A DNA stretch of 64,000 nucleotides from Notolepis coatsorum (taxonomy: Eukaryota; Chordata; Actinopteri; Aulopiformes; Paralepididae), in the NCBI GenBank assembly GCA_963971535.1, contig OZ020592.1, forward strand, positions 130,183,663 through 130,247,662, given 5' to 3'. Positions 9,887 to 21,701 of the stretch are shown here, piece by piece (the stretch's first letter is position 1; every line of letters starts with the position of its first letter). A program made the position numbers and the translations under genes. A model generated the notes under the pieces. That model saw only the letters and a program-made list of their open reading frames with translations. It was not told where the DNA came from and searched no databases.

Positions 9887-10722
9887 TTAATATACATCAT
9901 AAACGCAAAAGCGTGTTTACATGGATGAAAAGACAACAGGTTGATGTGGCTCTTTTAAGTGAAACGCATCTTTTATTGGCTGACAATGTAAAGCTGGCGG
10001 ATAAAGTATATCAAAACATAAGCTACTCCTCCTTTGGCACTAAATCCCGTGGTGTAGCTATAGTAGTGAAACGGAAGTTGAATATTAAATTGTTGGACGT
10101 ATGGTCTGATGCAGATGGTCGAGTAACTATTGCTAAAATAGATTACTGTAACAGGAAAATTGCTTTGGTAGCGGCTTATGCCCCTAATGTTTATGACGCT
10201 AACTTCTACGATTCACTCACTAGAGCGATGTTAGATCTCCCTGAGTATTCATTTATAATTGGTGCAGATTTTAATGCCATCTGGGATCCCTCGATTGATA
10301 AATCTAGTCTCACCACATCCTATGACCAGAAACAGGCCTCTACGCCACTACAGGCCTGGTCCAAGGATACAGGAGTAAATGATTTGTGGCGATCGCTCAA
10401 TCCAACGGCGCGAGAGTATTCCTTTTTCTCAGCAAGACACGGGACATTTTCTAGAATAGATTATGTTTTTGCATCCCCGGGCCTAGACTATTTGATAGCT
10501 TTGACGTTGAATTGGGGCCCATTGCACTGTCGGACCACAATTATTTACTCCTAAAGGGCTCATTCAGTAGAATGACATCCCGAGCCCCAAGATGGCGCTT
10601 TAACTCGACACTGTTGAAAAACAATGAATTCAACCTGCAATTCAAAAATAAACTCAGTGAATTCCTGCAGTTTAATGCGGGTTCGGTACAAGACCCCAGA
10701 ACTTTATGGATATCAGTAAAGG

Positions 10723-11208
10723 GGGCGGCTAGGTGGTGTAGTGGTCTAAGGCACTCGCCACCAGTGTGGAGACGCTAGGATTCGCGTGTTCGAATCCAGC
10801 TCTCCACATTGTTTTTCAGTTTGGCTGGTCGTCCGCAGTAATACACATTGGCCGTATTACGGGGAGGGAAAACTGAAGGGTGGGGATCGAACGTTGTGAA
10901 CAAGCGACTCCTACAAGTCGGTTGGTGCGCCTGCGCAGTAGAATCAGGAAGTGTCGGGGGCAGCGTGAGCCTCCCACGCGTTACTCCTCGACACTGAGAG
11001 GTCGAGCTGCGCAGGTGAAAAGATGCGACTGCTGTTACCTCAAGTACCGGAGGGGACTTGTGCTATGTATGACTTAGTCCACATTGCAGCCGGCTTGTGG
11101 GAGGCAAGAAACAGCGTTCGTGACAGGGGAGGGTTGAATTGGATGATACGAAATTGGGATGGGAGGAAAATATAGAAAAATGGGAGAAAAAGTGGATCAA
11201 AAAAAAAA
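10723..11208 (+). mobile_element. tRNA-derived SINE, subfamily 3, inside L1 ORF2
   Basis: Head GGCGGCTAGGTGGTGTAGTG (A box) and GTTCGAATCC (B box), core GCGACTCCTACAAGTCGG, A-rich tail. A perfect 17-bp target duplication ATGGATATCAGTAAAGG lies at 10,706-10,722 and 11,209-11,225. It is nearly identical to the copy at 14,003-14,490, so this subfamily was active recently. It is in the same sense as the L1 and splits the endonuclease-RT linker. Confidence 0.92.
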
Positions 11209-12830
11209 ATGGATATCAGTAAAGGGTTTTATCAAGAATAACACTACTATCTTTGCCTCCAACCTCCGCAAGAAACGTCTATCCAAATTGGTAGAACTGG
11301 AAGTGCTTCACTCTTCGTTGTTCTCCTCTTTACAACGCAACTACTTGTGTCAACTGGAGTCTCAAATTAAAGTGTTGAAAAAGGAGATTAACTCCATTTT
11401 AAGACAACAATCTGAATTTCAAATACGCAGAACAAGACAACATTATTACTTTCATGGCTCTAAACCTAGTCACCTACTAGCTATGAAGATACGATCCAGT
11501 GAACAATTTGCTGATATCCCTGCCATTAAGGACCAACAGGGAATTGTTATTACAGACCCCAAAAAAATCAACGAGACTTTTCGTTCCTTTTACTCAAACC
11601 TGTACAAGTCAGAAGTGATCTTTGATCATAATAAACTGGATAAATTCCTTGATCAAATTAACTTACCTCAACTTTCAAAGGAAGACTCTAAACGGTTAGA
11701 TGCACCTATTACACTAGAGGAACTTAGGGAGGCTATATCTGACTTGCAAAGTGGTAAGGCCCCTGGCTGGGATGGCATTCCACCCAAACTGTACCTCTCA
11801 TGTTGGGATGTAATTGGACCCCTATTACTTGATATGATTCTATACTCAGTCAAAAAGGGGAACTTCTCCAGGGATATCAATATGGCACTCATATCTGTCC
11901 TACTTAAGAAAGATAAAGACCCCACCAAATGCGGTAGTTATAGACCATTAAGCCTCCTCGGAACCAATCTCAAGCTGTACGCTAAGGTACTAGCCATCCG
12001 ACTTCAAAAGCATATGACATCTTTAGTTCACCCTGATCAGACAGGCTTCATAAGAGGCCGCCTGATCACGGATAATATTAGACGGTTACTGCATGTGATA
12101 GATTCCAGCAAGGATGCCGTGCCTCCTACAGCTGTATTGTCCTTAGATGCGATGAAAGCCTTTGACAGGTTGGAATGGTCTTATTTATGGACAGTACTTA
12201 GAAGGATGGGGTTAGGAGATGGGTTCATTCATAATTTATGATCAAAGTACTATATACAGATCCATCGGCCATGATTTTAACAGGTCAATTCTGCTCCCAC
12301 ACTTCCCTGTGTCGCGCTCATCCAGACAGGGTTGTCCTCTTAGTCCCGGACTATTTGCTCTATCCCTAGAACCTTTAGCACAGTACATAAGACAATCCCA
12401 GTCCATAGCGCCAATCTCAATTAAGGGCACACAGCATCGCATTAGCTTATATGCAGACGATGTAATATTGTTCATGCAAAACCCTACCACCTCCCTACCT
12501 CATCTTCTCAAAGTAATAGATGATTTTGGCAATCTATCGGGATTTAAGATAAACTGGCCAAAATCGGCCTTCCTTCCACTTAATGTGACTGCGAAGGCTA
12601 CCACCCTCCCAGCAAATATACCCATGGTAGAACACTTTAGATGTCTTGGAGTTGAAATATTCCCCACTATAAGCCAAACGGTGAAGTATAATTATTCCGG
12701 ATTGCTAGATAGGATCACAAATGACTTCGGCAGGTGGTCAAAATTTAAAAACTCATTACAGGCCCGATCGTCAATAGTTAAGATGAATGTTTTACCCAGA
12801 ATTAACTTCTTCAGCTCAATGTTGCCGTTA

Positions 12831-12853
12831 CCCCCCCCCCCCCCCCCCCCCCC
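12831..12853. repeat. C23 homopolymer
   Basis: A run of 23 C inside L1 ORF2. It is a likely slippage or assembly-error site and the cause of one frame break. Confidence 0.85.
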
Positions 12854-13915
12854 GTTGGTTACTGGCAATAATTACACTCCGCTGCATGTAAATTTATTTG
12901 GAACAACAAACGTCCACGAATAAAAAGATCCACTGCACAGAGAAATAAAGCCGACGGGGGTTTAGCCTTTCCAGACTTCAACTATTACTTTAAAGCGTTC
13001 TCTTTAAGACCACTGATCACCTGGTTTGATTCTCAAGCGGTATCCTGGAGACCATTAGAGGAGAACATAGTGGCCACAGATTTCACAAATTATTTTATGA
13101 CAAGGAGACGTCGAGAGGCTTCGTCTCTGACTTTTATCGCCACTTACTTACGTCCTCATATAAGGTCCTTCCCCTAGACTCGGTTTGGAGGAAGTATATC
13201 CCAAACTTGGAAGTAGATTTTGATTGGGATGCAGTCTGGGCAAATGTTCGGCTATCATCACGCAACCCAGATCACCAACAGATTAATCTCAATTTTGTTC
13301 ATAGGACTTACCTGACTCCAAAACGTTTGCACCTAATGGGTCTCAGACAAGACTATCGATGCTCCTTGTGTTCAAACGGTGCTATTGGTACATATATGCA
13401 TATGTATTGGGAATGCCCTCCTGTTAAGATTTTCTGGGAAAAAGTAACCACTCAATTATCAGAATTTTTATCTCTGACCATACCTACACTGCCTTCTATA
13501 TTGTTATTGAATGATGTTTCTCAGTTATCGACCTCTGTACATGTAAAGAGACAAATTTTGGCCGGTCTTACGGCTGCCAAAAAGTTGATAGCGTCACGCT
13601 GGATTCAGAGCGTGACGAGCGAGCAAGAGCACATGTATTGTATTTATTATTTTTATGTCTTTTAATCTACATTAATTTTGACTTAATTACTTGTTGTTAT
13701 TATTATTTCTGTCGTTGTCCTGTGATTTATCATTGATTATTACTGTTACTGTATTGTTTGTCTAGTTTCATGTTAAAAAAGGGAAAATAAAAAACATTTG
13801 TTAAAAAAAAAAGAATGAGTGGGATTCATCATGCAACAGACCTGGGTAAGAACAGATTTGGACGTTAAGAACGGCTTGATGAATGTCGCGCTGGCTTTTC
13901 TTATTGTTCTCTTAA

Positions 13916-15321
13916 CTCATTGACCGCCACGTTGGGAACGGGATATGACTATGTTTGCAGGGCTATAACTATATATATATTATAGCTATGGATGCAATAA
14001 TAGGCGGCTAGGTGGTGTAGTGGTCTAAGGCACTCGCCACCAGTGTGGAGACGCTAGGATTCGCGTGTTCGAATCCAGCTCTCCACATTGTTTTTCAGTT
14101 TGGCTGGTCGTCCGCAGTAATACACATTGGCCGTATTACGGGGAGGGAAAAACTGAAGGGTGGGGATCGAACGTTGTGAACAAGCGACTCCTACAAGTCG
14201 GTTGGTGCGCCTGCGCAGTAGAATCAGGAAGTGTCGGGGGCAGCGTGAGCCTCCCACGCGTTACTCCTCGACACTGAGAGATCGAGCTGCGCAGGTGAAA
14301 AGATGCGACTGCTGTTACCTCAAGTACCGGAGGGGACTTGTGCTATGTATGACTTAGTCCTCACTGCAGCCGGCTTGTGGGAGGCAAGAAACAGCGTTCG
14401 TGACAGGGGAGGGTTGAATTGGATGATACGAAATTGGGATGGGAGAAAATATAGAAAAATGGGAGAAAAAGTGGATCAAAAAAACAAAAAAGCTATGGAT
14501 GCAATAATATGGCCCATTTGGCATCGAGTATCTTTCATTCAAGATGTGAAAAAGAAAAAAATTTCCATCCATGCGTTCCCGTTTTATACCGTGGTGAATA
14601 TAAGTATGGTTTTAGAGCGGTTTAGGGTAATTCCTGGGAGGCTAGTAATAGGCCGTGACGCATATTATACTTAATCCATTGGCATTTCGTCCCTATACAC
14701 GCTACAATAAAAAATTCAAATGCATATGATCGGTGTATTATGTTCCATCATGAATGCATGAAAGGGGGGGGGGGTATTTTCTGATTAATTGATTGTCAAT
14801 AACGGCATTTGTTAGTACAACAGCATACGCTGATCAGGGCGATGGCTATGAAAACAAGGCACGATCAAGCAGAAATTGACGTTAAATTGCTCTTACCTGT
14901 GGCCGGTGAGATTCCAAAAAGAATATTCCAATTATTTGATTGCCATCCGGTAGATCGTATGTCCATTTGGCTCACAACATAACCCACCACAGCGTAATGA
15001 ATCGGGGGTCCCGAAAACAATTCAATGCGATTTGGTAAAGCTCTCGGTCCAGGCGACTAGAAAACTCCGCCCGGAGGAATTTCAATGACACACAGCCACA
15101 TACACAGAGTCTCAAAGGGAGTGCAAGATTGGCCGCATACCACCAGGCGGCGGTTTTGGACTTTTGCAATCTCAGACTCATGGTTACACAGGCTCCCTGG
15201 ATGGATAACGATTGGAAATAGCGAATAAAAGAAATAACGATCAAATAACGTATATATACGTGGTTGACGTTCAACGATTGGCGGAATAACACGTATTAAA
15301 TCGTTGTTGGTGGCCATTGAG
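13916..15321. mobile_element. piggyBac-like MITE containing a SINE
   Basis: TTAA at 13,912-13,915 and 15,322-15,325. Termini CTCATTGACCGCCA and, reverse-complemented, CTCAATGGCCACCA are inverted. It holds the SINE at 14,003-14,490; without it the MITE is about 0.9 kb, like the one at 8,955. Nothing in it resembles a protein. Confidence 0.75.
14003..14490 (+). mobile_element. tRNA-derived SINE, subfamily 3, second copy
   Basis: It matches 10,723-11,208 almost base for base. A perfect 19-bp duplication AGCTATGGATGCAATAATA lies at 13,984-14,002 and 14,491-14,509. The A/B boxes are intact, so a Pol III promoter could still work. Confidence 0.92.
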
Positions 15322-15488
15322 TTAACAGACAGGTAAGCGAGAATATAAGAAAAATAATAAGAGAGTATTTTTGAATGAGGCCCAATATTGGATGCCATTT
15401 GAGGGAATACAATACAATGATAATGTAGAACATACGGTTATCCATAACCATACTTATATGAGTATAGCGAGCGCTCTGCTCTCTAGTG

Positions 15489-16477
15489 CAGGGGTTCCCA
15501 AACTTTTCAGGCCGCGACCCAAAAATAACGGTGTCAGAGAGCCGCGACCCACACTATTATAGGAGGTAAAATATATATATATTATATATATATATTTTTT
15601 TTATAAATGGAAATGTATGGTTGAAACATGCACACGTTCAAACGCACACACTAATTGGAGGCTTTTAACCAGGGCCGGACTGGGAAAATCATTCAGGCCA
15701 GGAAATATAGTGCAAAATATAGCCCCAGTCAGGCCACTTCTTAAGCAGGGGGTCTGGGGGTCCCCCACCAGGACATTTCTTGTTACAAAGACTTAATTTC
15801 CTGCATTCTGGTGCAGGCATTTTTTTATTTGTACCCTTTAAATGCCAGTGTTTGTGATGGCATCACACATTATTGTTAAAAAACAGGCTAGCATATGTAT
15901 GATTAGCAACAACACTGATTTTGATGGCTTTTCAGTTTTTTTTTATTGTGAGATTGAAAATAATACAATCTTTTATTCAACTTCAGCCCTGATCATAACA
16001 CCACATATTAATTGTATAATTCTAACCCTTTAAATGCCAGTGTGTGTGATGGCATATTTTTGCAATATATCAAATGCAAAGTAGATTTTTCTGGGGGGGA
16101 TTATTACAGGCTAGCATGTGTCAATGATTAGCAACAACAGTTTTTTGTAAAGGTCCCGCCTCCACCGATCACATGCGGCTCCTTTTATGTGTGTGTGAGA
16201 GCAAGAGAGAGAGAGAGATAGTTCTCCAACTTGTGTGAGTTGCAGTGATCTCCTGATTGTTCCCCACCTAGGTTATCTAACTATTGCGCTGCTGCAACTA
16301 GAAACACTGTCCTGGCCTGCTTCTAAGTTCAGTGGCCTGACTGCAAAAAAAAATATATATATATATTATTTTTTTTGGATTAAAATTTTTTTTTTTTGGA
16401 AATCATCTGGCGACCCCCCCCCCCCGCGGCGGCTCGCGACCCTCCTGTGGGTCGCGACCCGACTTTGGGAACCCCTG
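15489..16477. mobile_element. hAT MITE inside the DIRS terminal repeat
   Basis: Termini CAGGGGTTCCCAAACTTTT and, reverse-complemented, CAGGGGTTCCCAAAGTCGG. A perfect 8-bp duplication CTCTAGTG lies at 15,481-15,488 and 16,478-16,485. It is 989 bp with an internal C/G-rich zone (GCGACCC repeated near both ends), a GA microsatellite near 16,205 and no transposase. Confidence 0.93.
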
Positions 16478-18353
16478 CTCTAGTGGAACTATCCCTTTAT
16501 CCAATCTAACAATGAATAATTTTTCTCCACATGTACACATCCATCCGCCTGGCCACACCCACATCCGCTCCTCTACATAAGCGGGGTCGTGGCCACACTA
16601 ACAGCTCCTTCCCAAGTCTTTCACCACCGAAGGCGAAGACCACGGGGTCCTCAGTGAGTCAGAGCAGAGCACTCGCTATACTCGTATAACTATGGTTATA
16701 GGATAACCGTATGTTATATTATCGTATAGCTTACGCTCTGCTCTCTAGTGGAACACAGGAGCTGAGCAGAGCGGAAGCTCGACAGATGTACCCGCTGAGG
16801 CCCCCCACAACCATCAGAACTCGGGGAGGACCCGAGTCCCCGGACCCCCCTAGAGAGGGAGGGAATCGGATCCGACTGTGTGAAGAGGGTTTAGCACCTC
16901 AAACTCACAGATCGTGGGACTTACCTTCACACAGAAGGACCCGCGACCACTCAGGCGCGCATTCCACATGCCACTAGGGAACGAACGGGAAGAAAAACAC
17001 CCCCGTCACAGCCCCCAACATCACGGGGTCAGAGGTCAAGAACCCAACCCTGTGGCAAGGCCGTAGCAGCGGAGGAGGACCCAGCCCCAGGAACAGCCTG
17101 AGGGCCAGGTGTCACCAGACGGTCACTGGTGACACCACCCCCCACATCGCCAGCGTATCGGACAGGGCCCAATCCAAGAGCAGGCCCTTCCCCCCTACAG
17201 CACGCCGCCCTGAAGCACTCCACAGAGGCTACACCGCCACAATACTGTGGGGCCAGTCGGCGCACCGGGGAGACAACCCCCAAGAGGTTGATCCCTCAAT
17301 CCCGGCAACAGGCCCAAGAGCATAACTCGACCTGTGCCCGGAGCACTGCTGACTAGACAGGCGCCTAAGGGGTCTACTGTGAAAACAGCACCCCGGCGGA
17401 AGGGGCGTTCGGTATGCTGTGCACCATGTCGCAACCTCCACAAACCCGACCCCTGAGAGAGGTCGAGGTCCAAGAGAAGGCTGACATGATTGGCAGACGT
17501 CATGAAAGGTGTGGGGGCACACTCGCGGGCAGACGGGGTCAAGCCTGGCCTTAACCCGAGAGTCGACTCTGCTACCAACACACCGGGGAATCAACCACCA
17601 TCCTACATTTAGTTTAACAGGAGGCGGTTGTTCCCTTAACCCCCCCAAGAAAAAACTCAGAAACACAACTGTGCATATACACCAGCTATACAGGGAGTAC
17701 AAGTGTTTCAGTTTTCAAAAAGGGGTTAACCCAGGCCAACAGGTCGATGAGAACGAGTCCGGACCTGGGCCCAGCGGACTGGGATACACACAGGGATGCC
17801 AGAGGGGTTCAATAGAAACCTCCTCGACAGCCCCCTCCCAGCCATGCCCAGCAGGGGAAGGGAGGGGCGAAAACAAATGGAGAAGGACCAGTCCCCTTAG
17901 CACAGCGCAAGGTACAACACAATATGGACCAAGCACACTGAAGGACAACTCGTAGTGACATACCTATGACACACACATCCATAACATCAATCCCTGCGAC
18001 GCCCGGGCCGACCTGGCATTTTCCCCCCGGAAAAGCACAAAGTCCTTCAGGGTACCAGAACAGCAGATCTGCGCCCTGGCGGACAACGGGTTAACTAACC
18101 TGATCCGGCGCGACCAGAACCAGTCCCGTGTCCTAGTCACGCCGCCATCCCCAGTCCTAAGAGGGTGGTAGGCACGCGTGTCGATCCAAAATATGGAGGC
18201 AACAAGAAAAACTATTTTCAAGAAAATTGTCCTACTCCCTAAGCAAACGCACAACCCCACAGCTAGGTGAGGGTTATACATCGTATCCCCAATATATAGT
18301 GAATAAACACACGTTTTGTAACAAAAAACAGTCCCTCACCAGGAGGGACTTTT

Positions 18354-21045
18354 TTATTTAATAACAAAATCATATGTTGGGGGGGGGGGGGGGGCAGGGG
18401 TAAACAGGGGAGTCACTAGCGGCGCCTGCCGGCCCAGCAGCGGCGGCGGTGGTGGCGGAGGCAACGGTCGCGGTCCTCTGCCGGCGTTGCTTCTTCCGGA
18501 CATCATCGGTAGCATCGGGTCGGGGGAAATGGGGGCTGGAGCACGGAGCGCTCCTCCTCCATCTCCCAGCAGGCTGCCGTCATCTGCTGCATGGCCGACC
18601 TGAATAATCCAGCATCGGAGAGGGGGGCCGTGAGCAGCAGAATCCTCCTCTGTTCCGGCACCCGCGCCTGCTCCAGCCAAAGATGGCGCTGGGCGAGAGT
18701 GGCCAGGGCGCGCTCCTTCCCGGCGGCTATCGCCTGCAGCTGGGTTAGGTGCAGGGTGGCTCCAGCCGCCAGGGCGTGAAGGTACCGTTGATGGTCATCC
18801 AATACCGACCCGCCCGCCATCAGCCCCGACATGTAGCGCGCTAGCTGCGCGATGTTGGAGGTCGCAGCTAGGCTCTGAGTCGCGGCGATGTACACCTGGT
18901 TACTCCAGTTAGCCAACTGCCTAGCCGATTTCCCCTGGGGAACCGGCTTTCTTAACGGCTCCCACACCATTTCGGGACAAAGTATGGATGCCATCGGGCT
19001 ATCAAGTCTAGGGATGCCCCCCGGACCCCGGTTCTAAACGGGAACTGGTATTAAATTAGAAAAAAACTGAGTATTGATAAGCTCCGACGTTATCGGTACT
19101 GCTATCGATACTCTAGAAATTATTATTACTATGAGTTTTTTTTTCGAGGAATTTAAACGTTGCAAACTATCTCTCCTCTCTCTGTCTGCACGAGAAGCGA
19201 GCCGCAGCTAGCCATTATTTCTCACACTCACACATACACACACCGGTACTTAAGGGAGGTGCCAGTCACACAGACCGAGCTCTGCGCTCGTCATGGCGGA
19301 GAGAGCAAAGCGCTCGAAAGTCTGGGTACACTTTACGAAAGTCGATGCCGACGACACACGTTGCCACAAGTGCAATAAAACATTTGCAATACAAGCAATT
19401 TCTCAAAACATCTGTTGTCAAAACATAATATTAGTCTGCAGAAATGCGCCGTTTTCGACTGCTTTGCTCGCAGTGTTCCATCTCCATCCACGTCCACTGC
19501 AGGTAAGCCTAGATACGGAGTTAGATAGGCTAATAACGAATTATTATGAATAGGCTAATAAATAAAATATAATTGCTTAGCTAATTGTTTAGCTACAAAT
19601 ATATTAGAAAGATGAAAGATCTTCAGGCTGAGGCTGCAGCCACCATGTCCCAGCCCACCCCTCCTCCCTCTACCACCACTGGTCCCAGCAAGCCCAAAGT
19701 CCCTTCACCCTAGCAGCTAGAGGAAGGATGACAGTGTCACAGCCTCTACTAATAACATGGAGTATTGAACCGTTTTTAACAGCTGGGTATTGGGTGGGAC
19801 ATTCTGATTTAAGAACTTTCTAAATAAAATAGAAAGTCCCAAAATAGTTAATTTATCTGACTGCTTGTATTAATTGATAAAAAAAAGTAGCCATGTGCAG
19901 TAATATAGTTATATAAAAGAATAATAAAGCAATGTCGATTCTGTTCTTAATCATTTTTTTTCTTAATCATGTATTTTTTGCTAAATAAAAAAGAACCGAT
20001 AAGAGTATCGATAAAGTACCGAACCGTTAAGCAGTATCGATAAGAGTAGTAGTATCGATAAAATCCTAACGATACCTATCCCTAATCGAGCCGAGGCACC
20101 CCATCCTTTAGCCCCTGGACCAAACCCACCACCCGCGTGACTGGCACGTAGGCGGGGGTAAGGCCAATGATGCGGGAGATTACCTGTCCCTGTGCCACGT
20201 AGGCCTCCATTGCTGGGAAGAATGGGCAGACAACGCCCGTCTCTCTCACAGGACGACGTTGCCAGAGATGACCTATGATGTCATCAGGAACAGGTGCCGG
20301 CAGTGGCTGCGGCGGCCGCCATGAGTTCGGGGAACAAGGCAAGCAACTCCCCTTGCGTACCTCCCTCCGCGTCACTCGCGTCCCTCACATACGGGAGGCT
20401 GCCTTGGGCACCAACTTCCGACGCAGCAGATAGCTGGGCATCTTGTCTCGGGGTCGGAGGTTCTAACCCAACCCTGGAGTACAAGGGACCACAAGGAGAC
20501 GCAGCACTCCCTGCCACTCCCCGAGGGGGAGAGTGATACGTCTCTACTGGGGCTTCGAACAAGAGAGCTCCCATGTAATCCTCAGTTTCCATCGGAAATG
20601 GAGAAGAGGCATGAGAACTCTCGTCCGGCTCCAGCGCAACACTAAAACCAGGCCGTTCGCCCCTGCTGCTCACCGCCTTACGACAAGAGCGAGTCGAGGC
20701 GAAGAGTCTGCGATGCAAATCCTCGGCCACCAGAGGAGCTGTCGGCCTATCGGCCGACTGTCCGCTAGCGGGGGAACCAGGGCCGGAACCCGGCCATCTC
20801 ACAGGAGATGGAGGCTCAATGGCCCCTCGGCGAGGCAAACTCACCACCGGGCGCCGCCCAGGCATATCTGGCTGCCACGACCGCGGAGCCAGAGACGCCT
20901 CACGACGCACGGAGGACGCGGCGATAGTGTAACGTTGCGAGTGTCTAGACCCTCCGACGGTGAAGACATTATCTCTTAGTTTTTTTCGTAAAATTGCGAG
21001 AGAAAAAAACAAAGATACAATGTCAACGTAGCTCCTTTCCAACAA
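18354..21045 (-). pseudogene. DIRS gag-like region (fossil)
   Basis: Two coding stretches (about 18,354-18,994 and 20,082-21,045) lie on the minus strand on either side of the hAT at 19,009-20,084. The left one includes a segment (RHLWLEQARVPEQRRILLL) similar to RHVWLEHSPLGEEDRFSLL in the DIRS copy at 57-62 kb. The right one is Pro/Ser-rich. It is broken by the hAT insertion. Confidence 0.6.
19009..20084 (+). mobile_element. hAT element remnant with a BED zinc-finger fragment
   Basis: Termini TAGGGATG and CATCCCTA-like (TATCCCTA) with diverged 8-bp flanks ATCAAGTC and ATCGAGCC. The frame at 19,293-19,400 reads KVWVHFTKVDADDTRCHKCN, the start of a BED zinc finger as in hAT transposases and ZBED genes. 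Both subterminal zones are rich in TATCGATA and TACCGA. The transposase is otherwise missing, so this is an internally deleted copy. Confidence 0.7.
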
Positions 21046-21701
21046 CTATTTCGGCACTAAACTTAAAGTGGTGTATACAGGCACTTTACGGTGGTGAAAA
21101 TAGGGAAGGAGCTGTTAGTGTGGCCACGACCCCGCTTATGTAGAGGAGCGGATGTGGGTGTGGCCATGCAGATGGGTGTGTACATGTGGAGAAATTCTTT
21201 TTCATTGTTAGATTGGATAAAGGGATAGTTCCACTAGAGAGCAGAGCGTAAGCTATACGATAATATAACAGAGGTGGGCAACCCTTTCGGGCACGAGATC
21301 TACTCCAAGGCTGAACAGATCTACCATCACCAGCCAAGCAGACTCATCATAGCCTAGCTAATTATAATAAAGTATCCATATTTAATCCATATTTTTATAA
21401 TAATGTGTAAATTCTTGTCTGGGGAAATGAGCATAATGCACATTGATATTATGAAACAATAACAATAAGTGATGGGAACTGATGATGGTTGCCCACCTCT
21501 GATGTAGAATATGGCATAGAAACCATGTGCTTAAACCTGGGTTTCCACCTCTTTCATCGCTTATTTAATTATATTTGGAATTATTTTTACCATCTATTTA
21601 TTTTCATGCTTTTATTTGCCAACTATTGCAGTGCACCGTAGTGTGTCATTGACAACGCGCCAATTCCCTTTTCCTGGATGGAGATAGTGAAGCCTACTGA
21701 C

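Larger units (their letters stand above)
9891..13665 (+). pseudogene. L1 ORF2 (endonuclease + reverse transcriptase), disabled
   Basis: Endonuclease at 9,891-10,700 (LLSETHLL, GADFNAIWD, SRIDYVF, ALSDHNYLLL). Reverse transcriptase at 11,226-12,830 (GKAPGWDGIPP, YRPLSLLGT, QTGFIRGR, SLDAMKAFDRLEW, SRQGCPLSP and the catalytic LYADDVILF). A Cys-rich C-terminal piece (CSLCSNGAIGTYMHMYWECP) lies at 13,370-13,420. Breaks seen: a frameshift near 10,520, the SINE at 10,723, a frameshift near 12,235, and a 23-C run at 12,831-12,853 that shifts the frame again. The active-site residues themselves are present. Confidence 0.88.
7185..13810 (+). mobile_element. Essentially full-length L1-clade LINE with target duplication
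   Basis: The element runs from a short 5' UTR through ORF1 and ORF2 to a poly(A) tail. A perfect 16-bp duplication AAGAATGAGTGGGATT (7,169-7,184 and 13,811-13,826) brackets it, so it inserted complete by target-primed reverse transcription. Later it received a piggyBac-like MITE (8,955-9,886) and a SINE (10,723-11,208). Without these it is about 5.2 kb. ORF2 carries frameshifts, so this copy is dead. The long TSD and readable proteins suggest moderate age. Confidence 0.9.
5661..15384. mobile_element. PIF/Harbinger-like MITE expanded by nested insertions
   Basis: The left end GGGCCTCATTCATGAAGC and the right end (reverse complement GGGCCTCATTCAAAAATA) are inverted. The subterminal regions also resemble each other (CCTCTTATTTTGTTCTTACC against CTCTTATTATTTTTC). 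A 3-bp AAT flanks both sides, as expected for PIF/Harbinger. No transposase is seen. Native sequence is about 5,661-7,184, 13,811-13,911 and 15,326-15,384. The rest is the L1 (7,185-13,810) and a piggyBac-like MITE (13,916-15,321). Family assignment rests on TIR and TSD length only. Confidence 0.5.
15429..21269 (-). mobile_element. DIRS-family retrotransposon fossil, copy A
   Basis: Inverted terminal repeats: about 16,486-16,615 matches the reverse complement of about 21,110-21,240. An internal complementary region at about 16,661-16,749 pairs with both outer ends, the architecture specific to DIRS. Both ends carry AAC and there is no target duplication, as expected for tyrosine-recombinase integration. 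A gag-like region lies near the 5' (right) end. No RT, RNase H or recombinase frame is evident, so it looks like an internally reduced, non-autonomous and broken copy. It contains two later hAT insertions (15,489-16,477 and 19,009-20,084). The interior matches copies at 49.9-50.9 kb and 53.1-54.6 kb. Confidence 0.82.
15423..21509. mobile_element. hAT MITE (CAGAGGTGGGCAAC ends) split by the DIRS fossil
   Basis: ATGTAGAA occurs at 15,423-15,430 and 21,502-21,509 as an 8-bp duplication. The right terminus GTTGCCCACCTCTG ends at 21,501. The left terminus is the C at 15,431 (or 21,269) continued by AGAGGTGGGCAACC at 21,270. The MITE is about 233 bp. The DIRS fossil sits at its very first bases. 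Confidence 0.75.

Noticed and set aside
17029-17955. Host gene in the GC-rich block of copy A
   Set aside because: The same block recurs in copies B and C in matching order, so it belongs to the DIRS family.
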